Positions 52,333-63,823 of a DNA stretch of 63,823 nucleotides are shown piece after piece. Position 1 is the first letter of the stretch, and each line of letters opens with the position of its first letter. The stretch covers positions 1-63,823 of the forward strand of contig CAKJVC010000023.1 in NCBI GenBank assembly GCA_918026815.1, in the 5' to 3' direction. The stretch comes from Chalara sp. BL73 (taxonomy: Eukaryota; Ascomycota; Leotiomycetes; Helotiales). Below the pieces are notes generated by a model, which was not told where the DNA came from, ran no database searches, and saw only the letters and a program-made list of their open reading frames with translations. The translations under genes and the position numbers were made by a program.

Positions 52333-53795
52333 CACCAGTGGTTGACAAGATTATTTCCGCACGTGCCAGCCCCACCAAAAAGTCCAAATCGCGACTTCTA
52401 CCAAAACAACACCTTTAGAAGCTCACTATGGCACCACGAACACGCGCAACTCAACGCCATACGCCCCCTCCTTCTCAGCCAAAAGGTACTGAAGCTACTA
52501 CACGAAAGAGAACTCGTTTTTATGACGCATACGACCGAGATTGCCCTGAGAAGTCTATGAGACAGTTATGCCGCGAGTTCGAGATTGACGAAGGAACTGG
52601 GAGATATTGGAAGAAACAGAGAGAGAATCTAGGGTACAGGGCTATGCGCAAGACGCGTAATTTGTCTGACAAACTTGGAGCTAAGTCAAAAGTAACAAAA
52701 TCAATGTGCAAAACACTTGTTGATCCTACACGGAATCCAGTACGAACTGAGACTTACGAGGCACAAATTGCTTACCACCACATACCCGTTGGCAAACGAC
52801 AATTACAACGAAAGCTGAAGGAACATACTAAAGGTGGCCGGAAGTATAAAATGGCGTTCGTGAAGAAAGAAGTCTCTACTAAAAACCGTGAAGAGCGTGT
52901 TGCGTATGGAAGAGACCACCAAGACAAAAGTATGGAAGATTTTTGGTCGTATATCATGTATACGGATGAAGCACACGTCGATCTTACTTCGCAAGCTGTT
53001 GGTGAGATCTTGAGAGAAGAAGGAACACGTTACGACGACGAGAATATCATGGAAAGAGGTGAAAAGAAGGGTGTTTCGTTCCACGTCGCGGCGTGGATTA
53101 CTTGGTTTGAGAAGGCAGAGAAGTTGGAGTTTTATAACGACGAAGAAGATACGACAGAATATCCACCGAGAGCTCCAAAACCACGTCGTCGTCCAACTAC
53201 AGAATCCGAATCCGAATATCAAGATCGATTGAAGGAATGGGAGGCTTTAAGGCCGCATAAGGTTGAAAAGAAGGTGGGAGGCAATCATATGACACAAAAG
53301 TATTATACCGATCGTCTTTTACCTGTCTATATCAACGCTTTGCAAAAAGCACGTCTCCAAGACGCTGGCCCGTGGCGTTTGCAAGAAGATGGTGATCCTT
53401 CTCATGGAATGATCAAAACTGGTCTCGCGCAAGAACTTAAGGCCAAGAATTGGATTGAAAACATCAAGCACCCTGCGCAATCACCAGATCTCAATCCAAT
53501 TGAGGCAATTTGGAATATAATTAAGCAGCGTTTACGGCGTAGAATCTTTGATACGGACGAAGACATCAAACAGGCTTTACAAGAGGAATGGGACAAAATC
53601 ACAATGACTGAGGTCCGAAAACGCATTTCTCAGATGCCTGGCCGATGCAGACGCCTTACAGAAAATGGTGGAAGAGCCATTAAGACTGCTTTGTGGTGAT
53701 GTACAATAGAAATAATTACACTTGATTCTTGCGAGGCCCCTTTAATTTTTTGGTGGGGCTGGCACGTGCGGAAATAATTTTGTCAACCACTGGTG
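52333..53795 (+). mobile_element. Tc1-like DNA transposon
   Basis: Terminal inverted repeats of about 48 bp (CACCAGTGGTTGACAAGATT at the left, one change at the right, ending GTCAACCACTGGTG) enclose one transposase gene; 1463 bp in total. I could not see the expected TA duplication, so the outer limits may be off by a few bases or the flanks may have changed. Confidence 0.8.
52428..53699 (+). CDS. Tc1-like transposase
   Basis: An uninterrupted 423-codon frame. An N-terminal helix-turn-helix region (FYDAYDRDCPEKSMRQLCR, IDEGTGRYWKK) is followed by the DDE core: Asp in MYTDEAHVDL, Asp in RLQEDGDPSHG, Glu in SPDLNPIEAIWNIIKQRL. The longest insert (PPRAPKPRRRPTTESESEY) lies between the first two acidic residues. 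Length and motif order are normal for fungal Tc1-like enzymes. It seems complete. Confidence 0.9.
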   Translation: MAPRTRATQRHTPPPSQPKGTEATTRKRTRFYDAYDRDCPEKSMRQLCREFEIDEGTGRYWKKQRENLGYRAMRKTRNLSDKLGAKSKVTKSMCKTLVDPTRNPVRTETYEAQIAYHHIPVGKRQLQRKLKEHTKGGRKYKMAFVKKEVSTKNREERVAYGRDHQDKSMEDFWSYIMYTDEAHVDLTSQAVGEILREEGTRYDDENIMERGEKKGVSFHVAAWITWFEKAEKLEFYNDEEDTTEYPPRAPKPRRRPTTESESEYQDRLKEWEALRPHKVEKKVGGNHMTQKYYTDRLLPVYINALQKARLQDAGPWRLQEDGDPSHGMIKTGLAQELKAKNWIENIKHPAQSPDLNPIEAIWNIIKQRLRRRIFDTDEDIKQALQEEWDKITMTEVRKRISQMPGRCRRLTENGGRAIKTALW

Positions 53796-53819
53796 GAGGT
53801 TATGTAGTGCTTAGTCAGA

Positions 53820-53896
53820 CTCACGGGATCCCGTGAGCCTTTAAATCCACGGGGCCCGTGAACCTATTGGCCGCCACCTACACCATGGTGTAGGTG
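53820..53896. repeat. Cluster of three near-perfect palindromes
   Basis: CTCACGGGATCCCGTGAG (53820..53837, perfect), CACGGG-G-CCCGTG (about 53848..53860) and CACCTACACCATGGTGTAGGTG (53875..53896, perfect 22 bp; the string is written here only to show symmetry around CCATGG). The last resembles the ACACCATGGTGT palindrome in the MULE termini at 28219 and about 32864. Confidence 0.75.
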
Positions 53897-54570
53897 TACT
53901 GGGCGCCGGATCTCGAATCCTGGCAGCCTACTAATGGATGAGGATTCCGATGCGGTAAAGGTCACGACATATCAGCATTTTTTACAAGCCACAAAATAAA
54001 GTGCGAGTAAAAAATTAATATTTAAACAAAATATGCCTTAATGCACAATTGATCAAATTTTGGGACGCAGGCGATATGTTTTAATCTGGTTATTAATGGA
54101 TACGTAAAAAGGTAGTCTTTAGAATCGCGAAAAAAAGGTACAAAATTTCCGCAGAGCAGGTGTGCAGGTCTGTCAGGATTTTGAGAATCTAGGTAAGTTA
54201 GCTGACATGTCCCTGACTAAGTGGGGAATGTTAGCGCGGAAGACTTTTCACACACACAGATTTCTACAATTCTGTATTATTACACACAGAGACAACAATA
54301 GAGAGCCTGAACGGCATCCCCAATTCCTCCTGCTTATCATTGTGTATTTTCACGTTCTGTCAAGGTCGGACAGGGTCCTCAGGCCATTTGCTCGAGGACT
54401 GCACGTGAACACCGATTAGACACGTGCTCTGATGCCTTAGGCACGAGAATTATGGCCTGAGTGCCTGAGGTAAAGTATATGGATCTCACTTGTGCCGTGA
54501 CACCCCAACCCAGATTTAACTATGTTGGTGTTGACAACTCCGTAGCCAGACGTTTCAGCCACACACATCT

Positions 54571-55760
54571 TTGCATCGACCTCCAGCGCGTAATAAGTTG
54601 AGCGCCACCAACTGCATGGCGACCCCACTAACTGTCGGCCGCAGATACAATAAGCAGAAACGTCTTGGAGCCAGCTCTTTTTTCTCTAAAGGCGGCGGAG
54701 ATGTAGGCTATGCCAGCAAGTTCTTTACCAGTCTAGCGGTGCGGCTCGCTTTCCATGTGCCATCTTTTCGACAATACATCTGTGAAGTCGTTACAAAGCG
54801 GAGCGATATTACGAGCCTATCTTTCACGGAGCAGTGGCGTCAGCTTGTTCTCAGTCTCCTATCGAGTCTACAAAGGGAATTATACCAGTTTTACATTCTC
54901 GTCGTCGACGCACTTGATGAGTGTGAGAATGATAATAATGTCCGGATTATTCTACAGCTCCTAGCTGAAGCTCGGTCGTTGACAACGATACGACTTCGAG
55001 TCTTTTTTACCTGCAGACCCGAAATTCCAATTCGATATAGTATACAAAATATCCTACAAGCCGAACACCAAGACTTCGTACTCCACAACCATTATTTGAT
55101 TGCCACGTCAGTCGACGATAAAACGGTCAAAACGGTACTAAGTAAACCAAGTGATAGATGTAGAGTTTCTCGATTGAGGCGGGTCGCATATCTAGTCGCG
55201 ATAAACCTCCCACGAAAGCCTCACGTTTTTAAGCCGACTTTCCTGAATAAGGAGCAGAAGCCTTGCGGCTCTATAGTATTCTCGTGAGATAGACAGTATT
55301 TAATAGTGCGTTGTGTCCTGTGTAATATTCGAGGCTACTTTTTAACTTGCCTTCTAAGCCTTTAGAATTTCGGGCTTGCTAAGATCAACGAACAATCCAG
55401 ATCTAGCTTTCTTAAGTTTCACCAATACTCAGAGAAAAGGCACCACCTGAGATGGTTCGGCCAATTGCAAAGGAGGATGCCGACGCTAAGGTGAAAGATA
55501 GATTGTCAGTGGCAATAGGGATAGAGAAGTATTCTAAGAAAGACGTGGACGTTGCTGAGAATCCTCTCGAGGGCCAAGCCGCAGAAAATTACAATGCCGG
55601 GGCGATCAAAGATCTATTGGAAGCAGAGGCTAATGATAAAGCTTAAGATGCAGCCCAAAAGACACTTCTTCACCAAGCAGCATGGAATGGCCATGCTGAA
55701 GCAATCAAAGTTCTACTAGAAGCAAAGGCTGAAACTGGCCAGAGCAAGCCTAGCTATAAC
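54571..55760 (+). pseudogene. NACHT-ankyrin (NLR-like) gene remnant
   Basis: A 238-codon frame holds the NACHT core: RLGASSFFSKGGGDVGYA, an amphipathic middle, Walker B FYILVVDALDECEND, and sensor-like RVFFTCRPEIPIR. At the place where the Walker A loop should precede RRYNKQKRLGAS, the sequence reads ATNCMATPLTV with no GKS. After a stop at 55287, a frame from 55452 shows ankyrin-type repeats (AIKDLLEAEA, a TAA, then LLHQAAWNGHAEAIKVLLEA). It would have been a cytosolic signalling ATPase of the fungal nonself-recognition type. Both the lost P-loop and the stops say it is dead. Confidence 0.7.
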
Positions 55761-55995
55761 AAGATCTCCCTCTATGGAGACCGGGCTAGACATAATAGCT
55801 TACAAAGATATCCATCTCTATTTTGATTGGTCCCCAATGCCATCTATCTCCCACAAGCCTTATTTTCAGCTGAACCGCAGGATTAGAATCTCGACCCTGA
55901 TCATCAAAGGATTGATTGAGGGTCTCGACAATGCGATGATGGATTGGCACCTGTCTATTCTTTCCTTACTTCTTTGCCTTGCCCGACTCCGGCGT

Positions 55996-56557
55996 CTATG
56001 ATAGTTTGCTCGTCGGCGTTGTCCTGGTAAGGTTGTTGATGTAGTCCTTCAGGCACTTGTTTTCGCGCTCGAGCTTATCTTGGCCTCTATTTAATTCTTC
56101 GATTCGCTCTGCTAGGGCTGTGAGTGATGAATGAAGGATCGTTGCTTGTCTGGTATATGCCAGGCTCGAGTCAGTTATCATTCGATGCAGGGGAATAGTA
56201 ATACATTTAAACAGCACTGAGAGGTTGCTGGGTTTCGTACTCCTTCAAAGCTTGTCTAGCCTCCTGTCCCAGTCTCTCCACGTCTGCTGAACTTCTCCTC
56301 GGACTCATCGCTCTCGCATCATCCGGTTTAAACTCCTCTTCCTGAATCTCAATCTCCGGATGGTCCCTCGGTACAATTATTGATGGGCTTGGGTCTGGGT
56401 CTATCAATTTTCGTCTTTCAAACCTTGTGGGTCGCTTTCGTTCTAAGTCAGAGGATATGGCCAACTTTAAGGGAGGGGGAGGGCTAGCGATCTTAGATTG
56501 AAAGGTGGAGGGATTTGGATGAGCAGAGTTATAGGTGACGGAGGCTGACGAGGCCAT
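55996..56557 (-). CDS. Short coiled-coil (SCOC-like) protein
   Basis: Exons 56557..56218 and 56144..55996 give 162 residues. The start MASSASVTYNS is preceded by CG rather than an A-rich context; an in-frame TTG further 5' is less likely. A Pro/Ser-rich N-terminal half leads to a basic-acidic region (RLGQEARQALKEYE) and a C-terminal coiled coil (ALAERIEELNRGQDKLERE, then NKCLKDYINNLTRT), the typical end of fungal SCOC-family proteins linked to Golgi/autophagy traffic in animals. The intron donor (GTGCTG) is weak, so the exact junction is uncertain, but the reading frame fits. Confidence 0.65.
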
Positions 56558-58788
56558 CGTGAAAGACTTGGAAAGACCCTTATTTCGAGCCTGCGACGAA
56601 ACCAAGAACAGAGTAGGAGGAATTTGGGGGTTAGGGGAGGGGGAGGGGGATGTTGGTTACAGAACTCTAGTAACCTATTAAAAGGTCAATGATGCTAATA
56701 CCGTTTGGCAGTCTCAGAGAAACTCGGAGCAAGGTTAGTGCTAGCCAACGGAATCCCGGTGCTTATCATCTGTGCAGAAGCATGGAGCTTCTCCCGATTC
56801 ATCGCTTCCAGGAATTCTTGTATTCCACCTCCCGAGCTCCAGAATGGCCATCATCATTGTTTCTGGACAAATCGTACAGCTTGAGGAGCTTGTAGCTGTG
56901 TTGGTCATAAGCCGTTGTTTTATGTGGAGCTCTGTGGAGGTGGGTGAGGTCGCTGTATGAGTTGGACATCGCTGTTTCGATGCTTTACAGCAGAGGACGG
57001 AATGAGATAGGTTCCCACATGGCGGGTTAGATTTTCTGATAGATCCTTGGTGTGGTAATCGAATTGAGGGTTGGGGAAGGGTTGTGCCAGGTTTCAACCT
57101 CTAAACATGCCATTTTGTCGATCTTCACCATTACAAAATAAGTTCCAACGAGACTTGGCGGTATAGGATTATTAAATTATTGGATGGAGATCCGGCTGTG
57201 ACTGAGCGAGACCGATTATTCGACGATTGCCATTATAAGCTTTATCTCTTATAGCCCTGACCGCTCTTCCTCAAAATTTTCGGAGCGCTACACAGGTTGA
57301 TCGATGTTACCTTGGGGATTGAGCCGGTTCCAGTTCATTATCTAATCCCGAGAACCAACACCTACTTTCGAAGGACATCTTAGAAATGGTTGTGAAGCGA
57401 CGGGATAGAGACGTCGTCACTGTATTCGTAAAATAATTCCTTCAAATTCTGCTACTGCAGTGGTTGCCTGTCTGGGAATTGCAATCTCGGATGTAGCGCT
57501 TTGGTTCTTCACTTTTAATCAAAGTTCTTTAGCTCGTTATCATCGACGTCGTTGTCTGTATCAGATCAGATTAGCATTATAGAGTCTCTGGCCTTGATAA
57601 ACATATCTTAGACCTGAAAATTCCGGATCGATGTTGTTCTATGTAAAGAAACCGCTTCTGGAAGCCCGTTCCCGGCAACAAATGCCAAAAGGCGTAGTAT
57701 CACCCTTTTCAGATATAAGTTTAGCATCTCAGAAGTGATATAATCCGAATCTCTATTTTCTATTTATAGCTCTCTGGACTAAACTACATAATTTAAAATT
57801 CCGAGCTTATTGAATATACTCTACCTGCTTGCGGTATTCTACGAGATCTGGAAGATTCGCCAAAGCCTCCTGCATCTGCTTGAAACTAAGCGTCACCAAG
57901 AAAAATAGAATTGAGAGGTACTTTTAACATGATCATACCTAACACAGCTGTCCGACCATACAGCCGTCAGAACAAGTAACGAGAGGGGCCAGGTTCAAGG
58001 AAGCGGCGAACCTTAGCATAGATAATCTATATACCTCCAGACGGCCCATTAATGCTACAGCAAACCTTGACGAATATCGGGCTCCTTGTGAAGCCCTTGG
58101 CTGCAAAGCAGAAGAAAGCTATCACTAAAGCTTGGGCCGACATGGATATGATGTAGAAGCAGAAAGAGTAGCTGCCCATGTTTGGAGGTGAAGCGGCCGA
58201 TGACGACACTGGTCTAATCGAGCCTATGAAGCGTCCGCGCTAGTCCTGCCTTACCAGCCTGTCGAAACATGGCTTGCATACTAGACTCTTTTCGCGACTC
58301 GGCGCATACAGAGAAGTGCTTCAAACTTGTTTTAAATCTTTCATTTGAAATACTTTGACTAGCGAGCACTCTCGTGGACTACTATACTACCACCGGCTGG
58401 CAAGTTGTAATTTACGCGGATATGAATTATAGCCCTAGTGAATTCTCCTGGCAGCCAAGTATATCAAAGGTCTCTTCTCCCCTGCGCAATCTCTCCTTTG
58501 AATTGGTACTTCTGTTTCGTCAGCTTCAAGAATGCATATATAACTTTTAAGCCACACAATTATGACGGGGTCTCCTCTACCTGCGATATTCGACCGAACG
58601 AACAAGAGAAGGAACTGATATCATCCAGAGGCATTTAATCTCAAATAGTCCAGAGCATCCTGCTGAACCTGACCCCACGCTCTGGTACACATGAATAGGT
58701 CTTCCACACCGAAACACCCAAACACCAACTCTTCCTGCTGTATATCAAAACCAACCAACGGTCGCCTTTATAAGACCGCACTCGCGTG
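56558..58788. other. No supported gene in about 2.2 kb
   Basis: Includes the presumed upstream regions of the SCOC-like and MFS genes. A minus frame at 58027..58209 has a hydrophobic stretch (YIISMSAQALVIAFFCFAA) but no start context or partner exon. Confidence 0.35.
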
Positions 58789-60802
58789 ATGACTGACGTC
58801 CAATGCGCGGGTACCTGGAAGGGGACTCCTCCTTTCCCCACGAGGCAGATGTTAATCTTGGGTGAGCTTCCCCCAAAATCGGAGTGCGGCCGAAGAAACA
58901 TCTTCCTAACACTTTTTAGCATTATGCCGAATTTGCGAACCAATTGCCTTTATGTCGATCTTCCCCTACGTCTACTATATGATTAAAGACTTCGGCATAA
59001 CCAAGAAAGACTCGGAAATTTCAGTCTATGCAGGGATGGTCACATCTGCGTTTGCGTTTGCGGAATTCTCGTCTGGCGTTGCATGGGGCAAACTCAGTGA
59101 TCAGATCGGACGAAAACCGGTGCTTCTTACAGGACTGGTAGGAACGGCGTTGAGCATGTTGATCTTCGGATTTGCACCTAGCTTTCCAGTTGCACTGTTT
59201 GCGCGGGCATTAGGCGGCCTTTTGAATGGGTAAGTCGGATCTTCAAGGAAACAGAGGATATGGTGAACGTTTCCATTCTGACGAGGAGGCGCATGTAGGA
59301 ATATCGGGGTTTTGCAGACGACGGTTGCGGAAATGGTCACGGTTAAAGAACACCAGCGTATGTGCGCGACCTGAGTTGTCATCTCTCCGTTCCCTCGTGT
59401 TGAAGCCTCTTGCTGACAGGTCGCAAACAGCGCGCGCGTACACCATCATGCCATTCGTGTGGTGTCTCGGGTAAGTTTAGGATTCTGAGCTTCGTCAGTT
59501 CCTGGGAATCAAAGTTGATGAATCCAGATCGATCTTGGGACCTACACTTGGAGGCGCATTGGCTAGACCAGTTCTCCGGTACCCATATCTCTTCGCCGAG
59601 GGGACAATATGGGAATCATCTCCATACCTTCTGCCCAACCTGGTATGCACGGTTATCGTATCTTGTGGTGTAGTGATTGGGATCTTGTTTCTCGAGGAGA
59701 CCCATGCGCAGAGGAAATATCGACACGATCCCGGCTTGGCACATGGGAAATGGATTCTCAGCAAGTTCACCCAATGCGCGAACTTGGAGGCATCGCGATC
59801 AAAGAAGACCGCAGATCTCGACGAAGTGTTGCCATTGCTGGGCAATGAACTACCACCAAGATATCGCACCCCTGCAGGATCTCCTAATTTACCTTCTACT
59901 TCATCGTCAGAACTGCAGGAAGCTCTTGGTCTTAATTCTTCGCACATTACGCCTAGATCGAAGCCAGCTGCGACAAAAATATTTACGAGACAGGTCGTTC
60001 TGAACATTGTCGGTTATGGTATCTTGGCTTAGTAAGTTATGAATTGTTTCTCCGGCAGATCAGACAAAACTGACTTGTGATTCTCAGCCACACGATGACT
60101 TTTGACGCCATGCTTCCGACTCTCCTGAGTACGTCGCCACCGAAAAATCTAGAACAGAACCTGCCTTTCAAGTTCGTTAGGGGTTATGATCTCAGTCCTA
60201 GGGAAATCGGAGCCATCATGTCTGTTCAGGGCATTTACTCTATGTTCGCGACCATCACGCTTTTTCCAATTATTGTTCGAAGATTGAGTGCGTTAAGTCT
60301 ATTCAGATTAATTACCCTCTCCTACCCCATTCTCTACCTCTCAACACCGTACTTCGTGCTCCTTTCGGACTCCATGCGAATGGCCGGAATTTATGCATTG
60401 GTAGTCTGGAAATGCACTTTCGCGGCCCTAGCTTACCCCAGTAACGCCATCCTCCTCACCAATTCCGCACCTTCCCTCCTTATACTCGGAACCATCAACG
60501 GCGTCGCAGCATCCACCGCTTCTTTATCCCGAGCCTTCGGACCCACCGTTGCGGGGTTTCTGTTCTTCGCTGGCCTTGAGCTCGGCTACTCCAGTCTAGC
60601 ATGGTGGTGCAGTGCAGTCACTGCTGTCATCGGATCAGTCATCAGCTTATACATGACCGATAAAGGAGGCCGAGTAGATGTCGATGAGGAGAGCGATGAG
60701 ATCGATCAAGAAGCCAGTTTCGAAGATGAGATCTTCGATAACAGCGTGTCCGGCTCTGCGATCAGTGCCGCTGAGCCTGGATCAGAAATGGAGAGAACAT
60801 AG
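58789..60802 (+). CDS. MFS transporter (DHA1-like)
   Basis: Exons 58789..58861, 58920..59229, 59299..59357, 59431..59470, 59528..60031 and 60088..60802 give 566 residues with matching phases. The first half has ALCRICEPIAFMSIFPYVYY and the MFS motif A WGKLSDQIGRKPVLL, then LFARALGGLLNGNIGVLQT and HQPRAYTIMPFVWCLGSILGP. A long acidic cytosolic loop (about residues 240-330) separates the halves, and the tail is acidic. It belongs to the 12-helix family similar to yeast YCR023C-type carriers. Plasma or vacuolar membrane location and substrate are not deducible. Exon 1 is the least certain. Confidence 0.85.
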
Positions 60803-61495
60803 AACAAATAACCCTTGTTCTTTTAAGCGCGCTCAAATATACTCCAACTCTAACAGCCAACCTTGAAATATTCAGCAGAGCAAAATCAGCGGTACTGCAA
60901 TAGAACTGTAGAAAGCTCTCTAGATTTGGATACATTCTAAATGTATAAACTTTTGTAAAATATTGTTGTGCAATCAAGCGTTTTAGCTGAACCCCCACCC
61001 CCCTCTTATCGTCATACATAGTAACGAGAACTCACTTTATGTTATCGGGCGGATACTGAATGACTCGATTAATGATGTTGGCCTGTCAGTCGCTATACCT
61101 AAAGAAGTGTGGACTGTATGAAAGGCAAGGATATCGAGTATCGAAACCACGAAGGAGCGCACGTTTACCAAGATTACAATGACTGAACATATTGATAAAC
61201 AGGCCACGGCGCACATCAGTGAAACAAATGCCCTGTTCAATTTTTTTCATACCCTGTATTCGCAAGCTTCAGATCAGTCACTTTAGCTAGACAAATCACT
61301 CATTCACACTGAGAGCATACCCCTCACAAAACTTCATGCGAAGATTGTCTTCGTTCAGCCACATCCTCTCGTCTGTATTGTGTTAGATAACTTAACTACG
61401 GAGGTCGCGGCCAAAAGTAATGGGACTCTTGGCACTAAGCCAGAATAGCAAAGAAAAAAAATCAACGGCTACAGTGATCACTACGCTTGTCGTGC
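60803..61495. other. Intergenic, no supported gene
   Basis: About 690 bases between convergent genes, with no recognisable features. Confidence 0.4.
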
Positions 61496-63675
61496 TTACA
61501 GCTCTCCTGCGAGAGCCTTCACGCCAATAACCTTCCTGACAGCCGTCTTGACTGCTGAACGAGCACGCTCGAGAAGAGTGATTGGAATAACAGCGCGTTC
61601 CAATTCACGATCATCGACCTGGATCCTTTTACCAGCAGTCATCCGTGATGGATCCGAGGCTTCAAACCACCCAACAATGTCATCAATGTCGCGAACCACC
61701 CACGGATGACGTTTGACCTCCCTCAGTTTAATACGCTCCGTAGGATCCTTAATCAGCATCCTGCTGAGCAGATCGTATAACTCCTCGTCAATATCCTCGA
61801 ACGCGAGTTCTCCTTCCTCTCTATACGGACCAGTTGATAGGCTCATGCCTGCATTTAGCGGCGAGTGCAAAGTTGAGCATGATGGATCGACAGCCTTGAG
61901 GCGTCGTCTAGGAATATAAACCTCTTCGTTTGCAATTGCCCGGTATAGCTGGTATTCATCTTCCGCCATGAATGGGATACGAGCGTAGATGAGGCAGTAG
62001 ATGGTGACACCCAAAGACCAGACATCGATTTGCTCCGTGACTTCCGGTTGCTTGACATCGTAGTCCGTGTAGCAAAGCTCGGGGGCGAAGAAGGCTGGTG
62101 TGCCTACAGTCTTGGCGAGTTCTAGTTTGTCATCAAAATCTGTGGCATCCTCTTCAGAGATATCTTCTTCCGTCTCGCCTTCTCGGATGTGTCTACCGAA
62201 ATACGAGACCCCAAAATCCGCGATCTTCACACGATGATCTTTGGTCCACAGCAGATTGGCAGGCTTGATATCTCGGTGGACGATCCCTTCGTAGTGCAGA
62301 TACTCCAATCCCAGCACGGTGTCTCTAAATATCGATCTTGCCAGGTCGATTGTGGGAGCCAGGGAACGTAGGAAAATTCCTCTTCGAAGGCGTAATGCTG
62401 CATCATATTATCAACAGACGGCTTGCATGATATTATCATGTCGGTCAAACTCGGTGACCGTCCCGAAATGGTGTATCTTCGAGATAGATGCCACATGTCA
62501 TTCGGTCAAGAGCGTAAGACGAACCATGGTTCGACGAGATGGATTGCGATAGGCTAATTATCTCATCTTCGTTGTCGCTATCGAGGGGAGGAATGTCGAC
62601 CGCCGTCGGAAGTGGCGTATTGGCACGAGAGCCCGTCCGCGAGGGTGCTTGCGATGTTGTTCTTAAATGAGCCTGAGAGCTAGGATCGAACTGGATTATC
62701 GACCTATCGGGTCGAGGCAGGTTCTGCGTAGGATCATGCGCCGTTTTTCGTGGCAGTGATGCCATTCCAGCTTCCTCGTCGACACCATGGTCTGCGTTCA
62801 AATAATCGACATGTCCGTGTGCTAGTTGCAGTTGAGAGATCCTTGCCCGTTGTGCCTCCTTCCGCTGGTGACGCTGCTGGAGCGTCTTGAAAAGTTGCTC
62901 ATCATCTCCCGTGTCCGTATCTCCTCGAATATCCCTATCAATTCGTTGCCTCTCGTAAAGACATATCTGCGGGTCCCCCTCCTTGCGCCATACTACCTCT
63001 CCTAGCTCAACATGTTCTAGAACCAGATATATCTTCTTCAACTCCGGGTCGTCGACGATCTCAAGCAGACCGACGACATTAGGATGACGTACTTTCTTGA
63101 GGATAGCAATCTCTCTCTTGGTCTTCTCCTCTGGTGAGACGGTAACCCTTCAAGTCGACGCTTCTTGGAGAAGCGTGGTATGATTTGATCGCAACATAGT
63201 AGTCCTCCCTCTCGAGACTCCGTGCCAGTTTGACCTTGCTATGAGTACCTCCGCCTATCTCGTCGATGATCTCGTATTAATTTATCAGCTTCCGTCCGGT
63301 AATGGAGTCCTGCTCGACTTTGGCTTTGTAGGTCCTGGCTTGCAAATGTTAGCATGAGTAATGATTCTATGACGTAAAGAATCATATGGTTGTACGCTGT
63401 CAAGCTAGTATGGAGACTTCTGCTCTCCTGCGAGCCGACTACTGTGGGTCGTATTTGGTGGGATGGTCAAAGATCGCGCAACGAATAAAGGGACGATTTG
63501 CTCACTCTTGAACTGTGTGCATCCGCAGAGGATGCAGGAAGGGGTCTGAATGAGGGGCGCTATCGGATAGAGACAGCGGTTGTTGATGCTGGGAGGTTGT
63601 CGTCAGACTGAGCGGGCCCGGGTACATGACGGGCGTGCTGGCAGCTGTCTTCGTAGGTGTTGATTGAGGATCCAT
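61496..63675 (-). pseudogene. CaMKK-type Ser/Thr kinase gene with a stop and frameshifts
   Basis: Exon 1, 63675..63506 (MDPQSTPTKTAASTPVMYPG), splices (GTGAGC, GCTAAC branch, acceptor at 63335) to exon 2 from 63334, which reads ETYKAKVEQDSITGRKLIN, then TAA at 63277..63279, then YEIIDEIGGGTHSKVKLA and YYVAIK. Two one-base losses follow (near 63184 and 63146..63152) before KTKREIAILKKVRHPNVV. The rest keeps HRDIKPANLLW, ADFGVSYFG, TVGTPAFFAPELCY and WSLGVTIYCL. The family is the fungal Ssp1/CaMKK group that activates AMPK- or CaMK-like kinases. The junction near 62400..62470 was not resolved. The glycine loop reads GGGTHS where GRGxHG is usual. Decayed copy, or a gene with sequence errors. Confidence 0.65.
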
Positions 63676-63823
63676 TATAGACGTGCAGCAGTGCGACTAT
63701 CGACATATTTGATACGCCAGCTAATAGAGCTGAGACTTTCAGCAAGATAATATTGGAAAGATGAAGATGATGGCCGGGTAGGAGTTGTGCCGGTTGAAGT
63801 GTGCCACTTGAGGTGCGTTCTGG

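Noticed and set aside
1..63823. CRISPR arrays, bacterial operons or prophage
   Set aside because: Introns, fungal families and eukaryotic transposons show this is a fungal nuclear sequence; no direct-repeat/spacer array is present.

Overview
The window is nuclear DNA from a filamentous ascomycete (Pezizomycotina, possibly Leotiomycetes; the class is a guess). The evidence is genes split by 45-170 bp introns with GT(A/G)AGT-type donors and CTAAC-like branch sites, fungal-only families (FunK1 kinase, DUF2985, ascomycete laccase with a C-terminal DSGV plug), Ser/Thr-rich GPI-anchored surface proteins, and repeat decay that looks like repeat-induced point mutation (RIP: CpA to TpA).

Left part (1-12.5 kb): two collapsed tandem GPI-protein genes, a DUF2985 membrane protein, a large gene broken by frameshifts that ends in a HicA-like fold, a small two-exon gene of unknown function, and another GPI-type secreted protein.

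Middle (12.7-39 kb) is a transposon island. It holds a decayed pogo element (TA duplications), a FunK1 kinase gene, an 809-bp foldback element (8-bp duplications), an apparently intact MULE (9-bp duplications) with a solo LTR in its terminal repeat, further solo LTRs with perfect 5-bp duplications, and a second MULE, 4.7 kb, in which nearly every stop looks like a former Trp or Gln codon. That second MULE carries a solo LTR in an intron and an AT-rich TA-flanked element inside a coding minisatellite. A short-chain dehydrogenase gene follows it, then more solo LTRs and a 710-bp MITE that itself contains a 119-bp solo LTR.

Right part (39-64 kb): genes for secreted plant-polymer enzymes (pectin methylesterase with one frameshift; an intact six-exon laccase), a small secreted protein, a GT32-type glycosyltransferase, an apparently intact Tc1-like transposon, a palindrome cluster, a dead NACHT-ankyrin gene, a short coiled-coil (SCOC-like) gene, a six-exon MFS transporter, and a CaMKK-type kinase gene with a stop and frameshifts.

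No gene cluster with one shared function is visible. Lignin/pectin-active secreted enzymes and surface proteins sit beside a repeat-rich, RIP-marked island. Several frameshifts are single-base losses in or near short homopolymers, so assembly error is a real alternative to gene decay at those sites.
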